From Actinomycetota bacterium (GTDB taxonomy: Bacteria > Actinomycetota > Acidimicrobiia > Acidimicrobiales > Ilumatobacteraceae), in NCBI GenBank assembly GCA_026393475.1, contig JAPLAA010000042.1:1-64000 (forward strand): 64,000 nucleotides of DNA. The letters run 5' to 3'. The notes under the pieces are model-generated. The model was not told where the DNA came from. It ran no database searches and worked only from the letters and a program-made list of their open reading frames with translations. This document shows positions 14,235-23,044 of this stretch, piece by piece (the stretch's first letter is position 1; each line of letters opens with the position of its first letter). The position numbers and the translations under genes were made by a program.

Positions 14235-16643
14235 ATGAGCAGGCTGGACATCGGACGGCGGCGGCTCCTGGCACTGGCCGGGGTCGTCACACTGGCGGGT
14301 GGTCTCGGGACGATGTCCCAGGCCTTCGCCGGGTCGCGCCCCGGGTCGGCCACCACCAAGGTCGCCGGTCTGGTCGAGCCGAGCGTCGTCGGTTCGCACC
14401 CGTCGGTCTCCGACGACGGCCGCTGGATCGTGTACGAGGGCGAGCCCACCGACGGCAGCGAGCGAACTCGCACCATCTGGTTGCGCGACGCGTCGCAGTT
14501 CGGCGCTGCCGAGGTCGAGCTGTCGCCGGTGCGCGACGACGTCGTGATCGGCGACAGCGTTCGTCCCACGATCAGCGGTGACGGGTGCGTGGTCGCGTTC
14601 GTCACCGAGATGGCCTACGACCTGTTCCGCGACGACGACACGGGCGACCGCTGGGACGTGTACCGGGTGCAGTTGCCGGGTTGCGAGGGCGACCTCGACG
14701 AACTCGAGCTCGTGTCCACCCAGTCGTCGGCCGACGACGACACCCGCGCGCTCGACCGGGTGAGTCCCGTCGAGGCGCCGGCGGTGTCGCAGGCCGGCAC
14801 GGTCATCTCCTTCACGCATCAGGCCCGCGAGGGCAAGGATCCGCTGACAGCGGTCACGGTGGTCGATCTCACGGTGCCGCTCGGTGACCCGCTGCGCAGC
14901 AGCCTGGTGATGGGCACCCCGCTGCTCGAGCCCAACACCACGTTCCGGTACGCCGGTCAGCGCGAGCCCGATGTCAGCGACGACGGTCGCTTCGTGGTCT
15001 ACACGAGCGACGCAACGTCGGAGCAGGCCGTGCCCGAGTGGGGCGCCGGCCCGATCGACGGTGGGTTCGCCACGTCGCAGGTGTTCGTGTGGGACCGCAA
15101 CGATCCCGAGCCGGGCGAGGCGGTCACGAAGGTGTCCGTCGTCGGCGGCGTGCCCGCGGCGCTCGGTGCGTCGTCGCCGGTCATCTCGGGCAACGGCCAG
15201 TACGTCGCGTTCGAGTCGACGTCGGCCGATCTCGCCGGCGATGCCGAGCTGCCCGAGTGCGGCACGAGCTGCCCGCCGCAGGTGTACCGCTACGACCAGG
15301 TCGAGGGCACGATCGTGCTGGTGAGCCGTGAGCCGCGCCAGGGCGGCCCGCTCGAACCGGGCGCCGAGGACGACGAGGAGATCATCGCTGCCGACCAGGG
15401 CGCGTCGCAGCCCACCATCTCCGACGACGGCACCCAGGTGGGCTTCGTCACCCGGGCCCGCAACCTGTTCCTCACCACCTCGGCGGCGGGTTCGAGCCCC
15501 ACCGACGGCGACATCGTGGTGAGCGAGGTCGACCGTGCCGTCCTGCGCCGGGCCAGCACCCTGCCCGACCGTGTGACGCCGGCTCCGGGTGGCAACGCCC
15601 ACCCCGCCCTGTCGGGCTCCGGTCACGTCATCGTGTTCGACACGGTCGCCGCCGACTCGATCAACGGCTTCGCCGACGACGCCGCCGGCCGTGAGGTCGT
15701 CTCGGTGTCGCGCCAGGCCCAGCTCGACGTGCCCTCGCTCGACGTCGGCACGGTGGCGGTGCTGCTGCCCGGGCCCGAGTGGTACATCCCCGTGCGCAAC
15801 GAGGGCCCGTCCACGTTCCTGCCCGCCGTCGTCGAGTCGTCGAGCCCCGAGTTCACGATCACCGGTGGCACCTGCGAGCTGGGCGTGCCGGTGCCGCCCG
15901 GGTCGACGTGCACCGTGAAGGTGGTGCTCACCCCGGCGCTGCCCGGCGTGCGCACCGCCCAGCTGACGGTGTCGGAAGATCTGTTCGGTGGCACCTCGGT
16001 CACCAGCCCGCTGCTCGGCCAGGGCGGCGAGCCGGCCCTGCTGCCCACCTTCTCCGGTCTCGACTTCGCCGCCACCGCGGTCGGCAAGGCGAGCGTCGCC
16101 CTGTCGTCCGACATCGCCAACATCGGCTTCGCGCCCACACGGATCGTCCGCTTCCAGGTGACGGGCGACCATCCCGACGACTTCGTGGTGTTCGGCAACA
16201 GTTGCACCGAACCGGTCAACCCGGGTTCGAGCTGCGGCTTCGATGTCGTGTTCATCCCCACCGAGTCGGGCCATCGCACGGCGACGGTGCTGGCGTTCAC
16301 CGAGTTCGGTCAGTACACGTCGGTGCTCGTGAACGGTGACGGCACGCGCACGGCATCGTTCGAGACCTCCGAGCAGGAGGTGCGTGCCGGCGATCCGGTG
16401 GGCCTCGGCGGGTCGGGGTTCCGTCCCGGTGCCGATGTCACGGTCTCGTGGGCCGACGGCCGCGGCGAGTCGATCACGGTGCGGGCGGACGAGTCCGGGT
16501 CGTTCCTCGCCCTGCTCCCCACCCGGATGAGCGAGACGATCGGGGTGCGCACCTTGGTGGCCCAGAGCGGCGATCAGCTTGCCCGGGCCGACATCGAGGT
16601 GCTGCGCAACCCGCGCCTCGGCGTCCGCACCGGCAACGACTGA
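14235..16643 (+). CDS. Secreted TolB-like beta-propeller protein with ASH-type repeats
   Basis: This 802-residue protein is exported: an RR-containing N-terminus and a hydrophobic segment (about residues 9-28) end near AFAGS. About seven PD40-type blades follow, each with a pattern like PSVSDDGRWIVYE or PVISGNGQYVAFES (residues about 50-470), forming a propeller. Residues about 490-710 hold two tandem immunoglobulin-like choice-of-anchor (ASH/HYDIN-like) domains, each with a Cys pair, and a final Ig-like strand set follows. No catalytic motif is seen; a ligand-binding or wall-associated scaffold is likely. The ATG at 14235 has AAGG just upstream. It separates hemD from hemB with two minus-strand genes. 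Confidence 0.8.
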   Translation: MSRLDIGRRRLLALAGVVTLAGGLGTMSQAFAGSRPGSATTKVAGLVEPSVVGSHPSVSDDGRWIVYEGEPTDGSERTRTIWLRDASQFGAAEVELSPVRDDVVIGDSVRPTISGDGCVVAFVTEMAYDLFRDDDTGDRWDVYRVQLPGCEGDLDELELVSTQSSADDDTRALDRVSPVEAPAVSQAGTVISFTHQAREGKDPLTAVTVVDLTVPLGDPLRSSLVMGTPLLEPNTTFRYAGQREPDVSDDGRFVVYTSDATSEQAVPEWGAGPIDGGFATSQVFVWDRNDPEPGEAVTKVSVVGGVPAALGASSPVISGNGQYVAFESTSADLAGDAELPECGTSCPPQVYRYDQVEGTIVLVSREPRQGGPLEPGAEDDEEIIAADQGASQPTISDDGTQVGFVTRARNLFLTTSAAGSSPTDGDIVVSEVDRAVLRRASTLPDRVTPAPGGNAHPALSGSGHVIVFDTVAADSINGFADDAAGREVVSVSRQAQLDVPSLDVGTVAVLLPGPEWYIPVRNEGPSTFLPAVVESSSPEFTITGGTCELGVPVPPGSTCTVKVVLTPALPGVRTAQLTVSEDLFGGTSVTSPLLGQGGEPALLPTFSGLDFAATAVGKASVALSSDIANIGFAPTRIVRFQVTGDHPDDFVVFGNSCTEPVNPGSSCGFDVVFIPTESGHRTATVLAFTEFGQYTSVLVNGDGTRTASFETSEQEVRAGDPVGLGGSGFRPGADVTVSWADGRGESITVRADESGSFLALLPTRMSETIGVRTLVAQSGDQLARADIEVLRNPRLGVRTGND

Positions 16644-16759
16644 GGCACACGGCGGGCGTCCACGCCCTGCGGGTTCGGTCGAGGAGACGGAGTGTCCCCG
16701 ACACGACGACGCCGGAGCCGCGCGGCTGATGCGTCGTTGACGCTGCCGGTCGGACAGGG

Positions 16760-17995
16760 TCAGGCGTCGACGAGGGTGCCGCTGAAGCTCGCGGTCGCCG
16801 AGCAGCCCGAGCCGCCCTGCTGACCGACGAGGCTGCAGGTCACCTGGAATTCGACCGTCTCGCCCGCGAGGACCTGGATGGGCGTGGTGAAGCGCCGCTC
16901 CCAGTCGAAGCCCTGTTGGTGGTCGCGCAGATTGAACGGGAAGTTCGCCGCCGACTGGCCGATGGTCATGATCGCCGTGCCTTCGTCGTTGAACGGGTTG
17001 CGCATCGAGAGGTCGGTGATCAGCAGCCGCTGCCCGTCGGGCACGGTGTAGCGCTGTGGTTCGCCGGTGGTGTTCACCGGAACCCCGCTCGGGAGCGTGA
17101 CGAAGATCGGGTCGCCCTGCAGCACCGTGCCGCCGGCGTCGCCACCGCTGTCGGGGGCCACGGTCGAGGACGTGACCGGCTGGGCGGGGTCGACGGTGGC
17201 GGCGGGCGCGGTGGGGAGCTCGATCTTGCTCACCGCGTCCTCGGCGGCGTCGTCGATGGCCGGTCGGACGAGGCCGAACCAGGCGCCGGCGAGTGCTCCG
17301 AGCAACAGCACGGTGCCGCCGAGGCGGGCGCCGAGCCGATCGGGGAGCACGGGGCCCTGGACGAAGGTGCCGGTCGCCGCTGCGGTGGGGGCGCCCTGTT
17401 GGTCGGCGTCGACCCGGAACGGGATGGTGCGCGCCCGGCGCTCCCACTGGCGATTGGTGGCCTTCAGCTTCAGGCGCACGAGCTGGCTGCCGCCGGGCTC
17501 GATGCCGAGCGCGGGCGGGTCGAAGTCGCCGTCGAGCCGTTGCGTGGGGTCGATGAGGTGCATCCGGCAGCTGGCCTGCGAGTTGCCCTTGTTCTCGACC
17601 ATCACTTCGAACGTGGCGCGCCGGCGGCTGCGCAACGCGGGCTGCAGCATGGTGACGATGCGGTCGTAGGTGGAGGCGACGTGCAGGGTGACCTCGGCGG
17701 CCTCGACGTCGTCTGGTTCGCTCTGGGGCACCACCCGGATGCCGAGCGCCGTCGGACCGGCCGTGGTGCTGGCGAGACGGGGCGGCGAGACCTCCACCTG
17801 CACCGTCTCCTGCGAGCCACCGAACAGTGTGATGTACGCGGGTCGGATCGTGCTCCAGGCGGCGGCGAGGCCGGTGGGCGACAGCGAGAAGCTCTCGGTG
17901 ACGTTGCCGAGGTTGGTGATCGTGAGCGCGAGCTTCACCGAGGAGCCGGGCTCGATGTCGGCCTCGTTGTGCGCGAACCACGCCTGGACTGTCAC
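16760..17995 (-). CDS. Membrane-anchored protein with NEW3/Ig-like domains
   Basis: The 411-residue protein has two Ig-like domains before a single membrane helix (LGGTVLLLGALAGAWFGL, about residues 235-252), then a Thr/Pro/Ala linker and a C-terminal beta domain with a Cys pair. The early segment EPGSSVKLALTITNLGNVTESFSLSPTG resembles NPCBM-associated (NEW3) domains. No cleavable signal peptide is present, so the N-terminal half may be cytoplasmic and the C-terminal half outside. The GTG at 17995 is supported by TACCCT 8 bases upstream; a longer frame to 18172 is not. Function unknown. Confidence 0.75.
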   Translation of the reverse strand: MTVQAWFAHNEADIEPGSSVKLALTITNLGNVTESFSLSPTGLAAAWSTIRPAYITLFGGSQETVQVEVSPPRLASTTAGPTALGIRVVPQSEPDDVEAAEVTLHVASTYDRIVTMLQPALRSRRRATFEVMVENKGNSQASCRMHLIDPTQRLDGDFDPPALGIEPGGSQLVRLKLKATNRQWERRARTIPFRVDADQQGAPTAAATGTFVQGPVLPDRLGARLGGTVLLLGALAGAWFGLVRPAIDDAAEDAVSKIELPTAPAATVDPAQPVTSSTVAPDSGGDAGGTVLQGDPIFVTLPSGVPVNTTGEPQRYTVPDGQRLLITDLSMRNPFNDEGTAIMTIGQSAANFPFNLRDHQQGFDWERRFTTPIQVLAGETVEFQVTCSLVGQQGGSGCSATASFSGTLVDA

Positions 17996-18003
17996 GGCGT
18001 CCC

Positions 18004-18009
18004 AGGGTA
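18004..18009 (-). promoter_or_regulatory. -10 box TACCCT for the anchored Ig-like gene
   Basis: On the minus strand TACCCT is followed by 8 bases and the GTG at 17995. Confidence 0.5.
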
Positions 18010-18080
18010 GTGGCGGGTTCCGCTCTGGCCGTGGCAGGCCGGGGTGGCGGTCGACGTGGCGATCACAGCTGCATCGTCGA

Positions 18081-19646
18081 TCAACGGAACACGATGCGGT
18101 CGCGGCCCTCGCGCTTCGCGACGTGGAGCGCCTCGCCGGCCGAGGCCAGCACGCGCTGCATGTCGTCGGCACCGCTGCCGACGCTGACGCCGATCGAGGC
18201 GGTCACCTGGGTGCCGGGCGGCAACCCCTGCCAGGGCCGGTTGGCGATCAGCACGCGCACGCGTTCGAACATCGACCGGGCGTCGCCGGGCGAGGTCTCG
18301 CGCAGCACGATCACGAACTCGTCGCCACCGAGGCGGATGACCGCGTCGCCGCGACGGCAGATGCGCTGTAGCACACCGGCGAGCTCCTGCAGGAGACCGT
18401 CGCCCTGTTCGTAGCTCAGCTCGTCGTTGACGGCCTTGAAGCCGTCGAGGTCGAGCAGCGCCACCGACACGGGCCCGTGCTGCTCGAGCACCTGGGGGAG
18501 CCAGCTGTGCAGGAATCGCCGGTTGGGGAGGCTGGTGAGCGGATCGGTCTCGCTGATCACCTCGGTCGAGCGCAGCGACACGCCCAGGCGGACGTGTTCC
18601 CAGCGGGCCTCTCGCTCGCGGCGCAGCGCCTGGCTGACGCCTTCGAACTGGCGGTTCATCGCCTCGCGGGCCTCGTCGTACCGGCCGCTCTCCCACAGGA
18701 TGTCGATGCTCACGCGGGCCGACGACTTCAGGTACGTGCCGATGTTCAGTTCCTTGCCGCGGGCGGCGGCGTCGAAGATCAGGTCGAGCACGGTGGGGTC
18801 GTGTTCGAGGTTCCAGCGGGCGACGGCCTCGCCCACCATCGCCACGACCTCGCACTCCTGCAGTTCGTGGCTCTCGGCGAGCTCGCGGCAGCGGCGCGCG
18901 TCGGCGAGCGCTGCATCGTGGTGGCCGATCGCGTTCAGCAGCACCGAGCGATGGGCGAGGGCGGTCGCCTCGGTCACCACCTCCCGTTGGCTCTGCGTGT
19001 CGAGCGCGGCGGTGGCGGCGTAGATGCCGTCGTGCAGGTGGCGCGAAGCGGCCTCGGGGTCGCTCTCGTAGTTCATCGCCATGTGGAACGCGGACGCCAT
19101 GTTGGCGTAGGTGAACGTGCGCTCGGACTCGTCGGGAGCGAGTCGCAGGGCACGGTCGTAGAGCTCGATCGCCGGCAGCGGGAAGTCGCAGCGCTGGTAG
19201 GTGACCGCCATGTTGTGGATCACCTGGTAATACGCCGGGTCGTTCGGCACCCGGATCAGGACGTACATCGCCTCGGCGAGCGCCTCGCTCGCTTCGGCGT
19301 ACTGGTTGCGCAGCATGAGGGTCTCGACCCGCAGGCCGAGCGCGTCGGCCAGTTCGGCGTAGCACTCCTCGGCGCGGGCCTCCTTGATCACCTCGGCGGC
19401 CAGCTGCTCGGCGGCCTCGCGGTCGTCGACCTGGAGTCGGCAGTGCGCCTCGCGCATGGTGAGGTGCAGCCGTTCCTCGACGCTGAACGCCTCGCGGGCG
19501 GCCTCGTGGTAGAGGTCGGCGGCGCGGAGGTAGAAGCCCTGCGCACGGGCGATGGTGGCCATCGCAGCCAGCCCGTGCATGTCGATCGCGGGTCCCGCAG
19601 GGCCGCCCAGAGAGGCGTGGTAGGTGGGCGTCAACTCGCTCGTCAT
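18081..19646 (-). CDS. TPR-containing diguanylate cyclase (GGDEF)
   Basis: This 521-residue soluble protein should make cyclic di-GMP from two GTP. Residues about 20-340 are a tetratricopeptide-like helical array (AEASEALAEAMYVLIRVPNDPAYYQVIHNMAVTYQ and similar), a probable protein-interaction sensor. The C-terminal GGDEF domain (about 355-521) has DPLTSLPNRRF, an intact GGDEF active site at 440-444 and an RxxD inhibitory site (RRGD) exactly five residues before it, so feedback inhibition by c-di-GMP is expected. There is no membrane segment. It is divergent from hemB with only 39 bases between start codons, so the two genes share a control region. Confidence 0.92.
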   Translation of the reverse strand: MTSELTPTYHASLGGPAGPAIDMHGLAAMATIARAQGFYLRAADLYHEAAREAFSVEERLHLTMREAHCRLQVDDREAAEQLAAEVIKEARAEECYAELADALGLRVETLMLRNQYAEASEALAEAMYVLIRVPNDPAYYQVIHNMAVTYQRCDFPLPAIELYDRALRLAPDESERTFTYANMASAFHMAMNYESDPEAASRHLHDGIYAATAALDTQSQREVVTEATALAHRSVLLNAIGHHDAALADARRCRELAESHELQECEVVAMVGEAVARWNLEHDPTVLDLIFDAAARGKELNIGTYLKSSARVSIDILWESGRYDEAREAMNRQFEGVSQALRREREARWEHVRLGVSLRSTEVISETDPLTSLPNRRFLHSWLPQVLEQHGPVSVALLDLDGFKAVNDELSYEQGDGLLQELAGVLQRICRRGDAVIRLGGDEFVIVLRETSPGDARSMFERVRVLIANRPWQGLPPGTQVTASIGVSVGSGADDMQRVLASAGEALHVAKREGRDRIVFR

Positions 19647-19671
19647 CGCGCCGGCTCCACGGTCGAACCCG

Positions 19672-19677
19672 TACGAT
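19672..19677 (+). promoter_or_regulatory. -10 box TACGAT for hemB
   Basis: TACGAT is followed by 8 bases and the GTG at 19686. It lies in the 39-base divergent gap, so the GGDEF coding start overlaps the hemB upstream promoter region. Confidence 0.55.
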
Positions 19678-19685
19678 GCCGACTC

Positions 19686-20678
19686 GTGGCACTGTTCCCC
19701 GAGCAACGTCCCCGCCGGCTCCGGTCCTCGTCGGCCCTGCGCGACCTGGTGGCCGAGACCCGGCTCCATCCGCGCCAGCTGGTGGCACCGCTGTTCGTGC
19801 GCGAGGGCATCGACGAGCCCCAGCCGATCACCTCGTTGCCGGGCGTCGTGCAGCACACGCGGGCGAGCCTGCGTGCAGAGGTTCGTGAGCTCGCCGATCT
19901 CGGCGTCGGCGCGGTCATCTTGTTCGGCATTCCTTCCACCAAGGACTCCATCGGCACACAAGCGTTCGATCCTGAGGGAATTGTGCAAGCAGCTCTCAAC
20001 GACGTGCGCGCTGACGTGGGCGAACGAATGGTCGTGATGGCCGACCTGTGCGTCGACGAGTACACCGATCACGGGCACTGCGGCATCCTCGACGGGCGCG
20101 GCAGCGTCGACAACGACCGCACGTTGGCGGTGTACGCCAAGATCGCGATCGCCCAGGCCCGTGCGGGTGCCCACGTGGTGGCCCCGAGCGGGATGATGGA
20201 CGGACAGGTGGGCGCGATCCGCCAGGCCCTCGACGGCGAGGGGTTCACCGACACGGCGATCCTGGCCTATTCGGCGAAGTACGCGAGCGGCCTGTACGGC
20301 CCGTTCCGCGAGGCGGTCGACTGCACGATCGTGGGTGGCGGCGACCGCAAGGGATATCAGCAGGACTGGCGCAACGGCAGCCGTGAGGCGTTGTTGGAGG
20401 TGCACGCCGACCTCGACCAGGGTGCCGACATGGTGATGGTGAAGCCGGCGCTCGCCTACCTCGACGTGATCGCCGCCGTGCGCGCGGCGGTCGACGTGCC
20501 GGTCGCGGCGTACCACGTGAGCGGCGAGTACTCGATGATCAAGGCCGCTGCGGCCAACGGGTGGATCGACCACGACGTGGTGGCCACCGAGCACCTCACC
20601 GCCATCCGCCGCGCCGGTGCCGACATCATCCTCACGTACCTGGCGCGCTGGTACGCCGAGCAGTACGCCCAGGCCTGA
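19686..20678 (+). CDS. hemB: Porphobilinogen synthase (delta-aminolevulinate dehydratase)
   Basis: HemB condenses two 5-aminolevulinates to porphobilinogen. The 330-residue protein has the Schiff-base lysines in AYSAKYASGLYGPFR (near residue 200) and MVMVKPALAYLD (near 250), and the metal-site region DLCVDEYTDHGHCGIL (near 120). In that region Cys123 and Cys131 are present but the middle zinc cysteine is replaced by Thr-Asp, so the enzyme is probably not the classic zinc-only type. PSTKDSIGTQAFD and SGMMDGQVGAIR are conserved. The GTG at 19686 is fixed by its -10 box. Confidence 0.96.
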   Translation: MALFPEQRPRRLRSSSALRDLVAETRLHPRQLVAPLFVREGIDEPQPITSLPGVVQHTRASLRAEVRELADLGVGAVILFGIPSTKDSIGTQAFDPEGIVQAALNDVRADVGERMVVMADLCVDEYTDHGHCGILDGRGSVDNDRTLAVYAKIAIAQARAGAHVVAPSGMMDGQVGAIRQALDGEGFTDTAILAYSAKYASGLYGPFREAVDCTIVGGGDRKGYQQDWRNGSREALLEVHADLDQGADMVMVKPALAYLDVIAAVRAAVDVPVAAYHVSGEYSMIKAAAANGWIDHDVVATEHLTAIRRAGADIILTYLARWYAEQYAQA

Positions 20679-20710
20679 TCGGCCCGGCCTCCGGCACCAC
20701 CAGACGACAC

Positions 20711-20750
20711 CCCTTCGACACCTTTCGACACCTTTCGACACCTTTCGATA
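20711..20750. repeat. 10-bp tandem repeat, four copies
   Basis: Four near-identical units of cctttcgaca fill most of the 94-base gap between hemB and hemL. The 10-bp period equals about one helical turn. Confidence 0.8.
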
Positions 20751-20772
20751 CCCGACGACGAGACGAGCGATC

Positions 20773-22152
20773 GTGACCGACCAGCACACCGGCGACCAGA
20801 CCGACCAGCCCGACGACCAGCCCGACGACCAGCCCGACGGCATCGAGCAGCTCGACGACGCGGGGGTCACCCCGATGACCAACGAGGCGCTGTTCGCCCG
20901 GTCGTGCGAGGTCATCCCCGGCGGCGTCAACTCCAGCATCCGCGCCTTCAAGGCGGTGGGTGGCACGCCCTACCTCGTGGCACACGCGGAGGGTCCGTTC
21001 GTGTGGGACGTCGAGGGCACCCGCTACATCGACCTGGTGCAGAGCTACGGCGCGATCATCCTCGGCCACGCCCACCCGGCGGTCACCGCGGCCATCGCGC
21101 AGGCGGCGCGCAGCGGCACCTCGTACGGCGCGCCCACCCCGGGCGAGATGCTGCTCGCCGAGGCGATCCGCGACCGGGTGCCCAGCTGTGAGCGCGTGCG
21201 ACTGATGAACAGCGGCACCGAGGCGACGTCGACCGCGGTGCGGCTGGCCCGTGGCTACACGGGCCGCGACCGGCTGGTGATCTTCCACGGCAACTTCCAC
21301 GGCGCGACCGACGCCTTGCTCGCAGCGGGCGGCAGCGGTGTGGCGACCCTCGGTCTGCCGGGCACGGCCGGCGTGCCGGCGAGCGCGGTGGCGAACACCA
21401 TGGTGGTGCCGTACAACGTGGTGCCCGAGCTCGACGAGCAGGTGGCCGCCGTGTTCGTCGAGCCGGTGGCCGCGAACATGGGCGTGGTGCCGCCTGCGCC
21501 GGGGTTCCTCGAGGGCCTGCGCGCCGAGTGCGACCGTGTGGGCGCGCTGCTCGTGTTCGACGAGGTGATCACCGGATTCCGGCTCACCCGTGGCGGGGCG
21601 CAGGCCAAGTACGACGTGCGCGCCGACCTCACCACCTTCGGCAAGGTGATCGGCGGCGGGCTGCCCATCGGTGCGGTGGGTGGTCGCCGGGAGATCATGG
21701 AGACCCTCTCGCCGCTCGGCAAGGTGTTCCACGCCGGCACGTTGGCGGGCAACCCGCTCGCGACGGCGGCCGGCCGGGCGGCGCTCGGCGAGCTCACCGG
21801 CGACGTGTACATGGAGCTGTTGGCGCGTGCTCGTCAGCTGTCGGCCAACCTCCGCGACGCGTGCGCCGCAGCGGGGCTGCCCGCGCAGTTCCCGGTGGTC
21901 GGCACCCTCGTGGGTATGTACTTCGGCGATGCGCTCGGCAACGCCGCGCCGACGAACTTCGAGCAGGCCAAGACCACCGACGAGCAGCTGTACGCAGCGT
22001 TCTTCCACGCGATGCTGCGCGAGGGCGTGGCCCTGGCGCCGGGCGCGTACGAGGCGTTGTTCGTGGGTCTGGCGCACACCGACGACGTGCTCGACCAGAT
22101 CGGCGAGGCAGCCACTCGCGCCGCTGCCGCCGTCATGCGCGACCGAACCTGA
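20773..22152 (+). CDS. hemL: Glutamate-1-semialdehyde 2,1-aminomutase
   Basis: HemL is the PLP enzyme that turns glutamate-1-semialdehyde into 5-aminolevulinate, so hemA and hemL here make the substrate of hemB. The 459-residue protein has PGGVNSSIRAFKAVGGTP, NSGTEATSTAVRLARGYTGRDRLVIFHGNFHGATD, LLVFDEVITGFR and the PLP lysine in TTFGKVIGGGLPIGAVGGR (near residue 295). The first 28 residues are an added Asp/Gln/Pro repeat (DQPDDQPDDQPDG) encoded by a 12-bp tandem. The GTG at 20773 is the likely start; the family core begins at MTNEALF. Confidence 0.95.
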   Translation: MTDQHTGDQTDQPDDQPDDQPDGIEQLDDAGVTPMTNEALFARSCEVIPGGVNSSIRAFKAVGGTPYLVAHAEGPFVWDVEGTRYIDLVQSYGAIILGHAHPAVTAAIAQAARSGTSYGAPTPGEMLLAEAIRDRVPSCERVRLMNSGTEATSTAVRLARGYTGRDRLVIFHGNFHGATDALLAAGGSGVATLGLPGTAGVPASAVANTMVVPYNVVPELDEQVAAVFVEPVAANMGVVPPAPGFLEGLRAECDRVGALLVFDEVITGFRLTRGGAQAKYDVRADLTTFGKVIGGGLPIGAVGGRREIMETLSPLGKVFHAGTLAGNPLATAAGRAALGELTGDVYMELLARARQLSANLRDACAAAGLPAQFPVVGTLVGMYFGDALGNAAPTNFEQAKTTDEQLYAAFFHAMLREGVALAPGAYEALFVGLAHTDDVLDQIGEAATRAAAAVMRDRT

Positions 22153-22206
22153 ACACGGTTGACCGGGGCCGACCGCGGCTGACCGGGGTCGGCGCTGCGC
22201 GCCGCC

Positions 22207-22212
22207 TAGCCT
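22207..22212 (+). promoter_or_regulatory. -10 box TAGCCT
   Basis: TAGCCT lies 9 bases before the ATG at 22222, giving a leaderless or near-leaderless transcript. Confidence 0.45.
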
Positions 22213-22221
22213 CCTGCGGCG

Positions 22222-22956
22222 ATGCGCCAGTTCTTCACGCTCGGGTTCTGGTTGTCGCTGCTCGCCCTCGCCGGCCTCACCGCCGGTCTGCTCGCCCTCA
22301 CGCGCGACGACGGTGCCGTCGATGATCTGCTGCCCGACGTCGGGATCCCGGCGCTGCCCGAGGAGCGTGAGATCGACATGATCGGCATGGTCTTCCTCGC
22401 CCAGGCCGACAGTGGGTTCGCGATCGTCGACGGTCGTACCACCGGCAACCTGCAGATCCGCATCGACGGCTTCCGCTACATGAACGTGATGGCCGGCACC
22501 CCGGGTGAGAACCGGTGCGCGGCGCTGAGCGAGCTCGCGCGGTGCGCGATCGCCGCCGACCTGCTCGGCGAGGCGGTGCTGTGGTTCTCGATCGTGCCGT
22601 TGTCGCCGCGCAACCTCGTGGAGCTCCCGGGCCCGTCGGGGCTGCGCGAGGGCAGCCGGCTGCAGCTGTCCAACGGCTGGATCGTCGACCGCGCCGAGAT
22701 CGTCGAGCGGGACTGCGAGGAGGACACGTCGGGGCTCACCGACCTGATCGACCGGTTCGGTGCCGACGCGACCACCGTGTACAGCCTCGACGAGCAGCAG
22801 GTGGTGCGCGTCACGTGTGCGTCCGCCGGCGCGACGGACGGCTCGGTCCCGGCCGCGCCGACCCCGCCGACGCTCCCGACGGTCGAGACGGTCGTGCCCG
22901 CGGTGCCCGTGGTGCCCGCGCCGTCGGTGGCACCCGAGCCGACGATCGCGCCCTGA
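22222..22956 (+). CDS. Exported or membrane-anchored protein of unknown family
   Basis: The 244-residue protein starts with a hydrophobic segment (FFTLGFWLSLLALAGLTAGLLAL, residues 4-26) that anchors or exports it. The middle (about 45-205) is an unrecognised alpha/beta domain with several Cys residues (ENRCAALSELARCAIAAD, VERDCEED, RVTCAS). The last 40 residues are a Pro/Val/Thr/Ala-rich tail. No catalytic motif is evident. It lies between hemL and the cyclase gene on the same strand but has its own -10 box. Confidence 0.7.
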   Translation: MRQFFTLGFWLSLLALAGLTAGLLALTRDDGAVDDLLPDVGIPALPEEREIDMIGMVFLAQADSGFAIVDGRTTGNLQIRIDGFRYMNVMAGTPGENRCAALSELARCAIAADLLGEAVLWFSIVPLSPRNLVELPGPSGLREGSRLQLSNGWIVDRAEIVERDCEEDTSGLTDLIDRFGADATTVYSLDEQQVVRVTCASAGATDGSVPAAPTPPTLPTVETVVPAVPVVPAPSVAPEPTIAP

Positions 22957-23031
22957 CGCCGAGCCTCGACGCGAGTCCCGACGCGCTGCCCCGAGGGAGC
23001 CCCGGGCGATCGTCGAGCGGTGTCGAGGGGA

Positions 23032-23037
23032 TACGGT
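23032..23037 (+). promoter_or_regulatory. -10 box TACGGT for the cyclase-family gene
   Basis: TACGGT is followed by 7 bases and the ATG at 23045. This fixes the start 95 codons inside the longer open frame. Confidence 0.6.
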
Positions 23038-23044
23038 CGGCGCG

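Noticed and set aside
14166-17981. 1271-codon minus-strand frame across the beta-propeller gene
   Set aside because: It has no family match and overlaps two supported genes in other frames.
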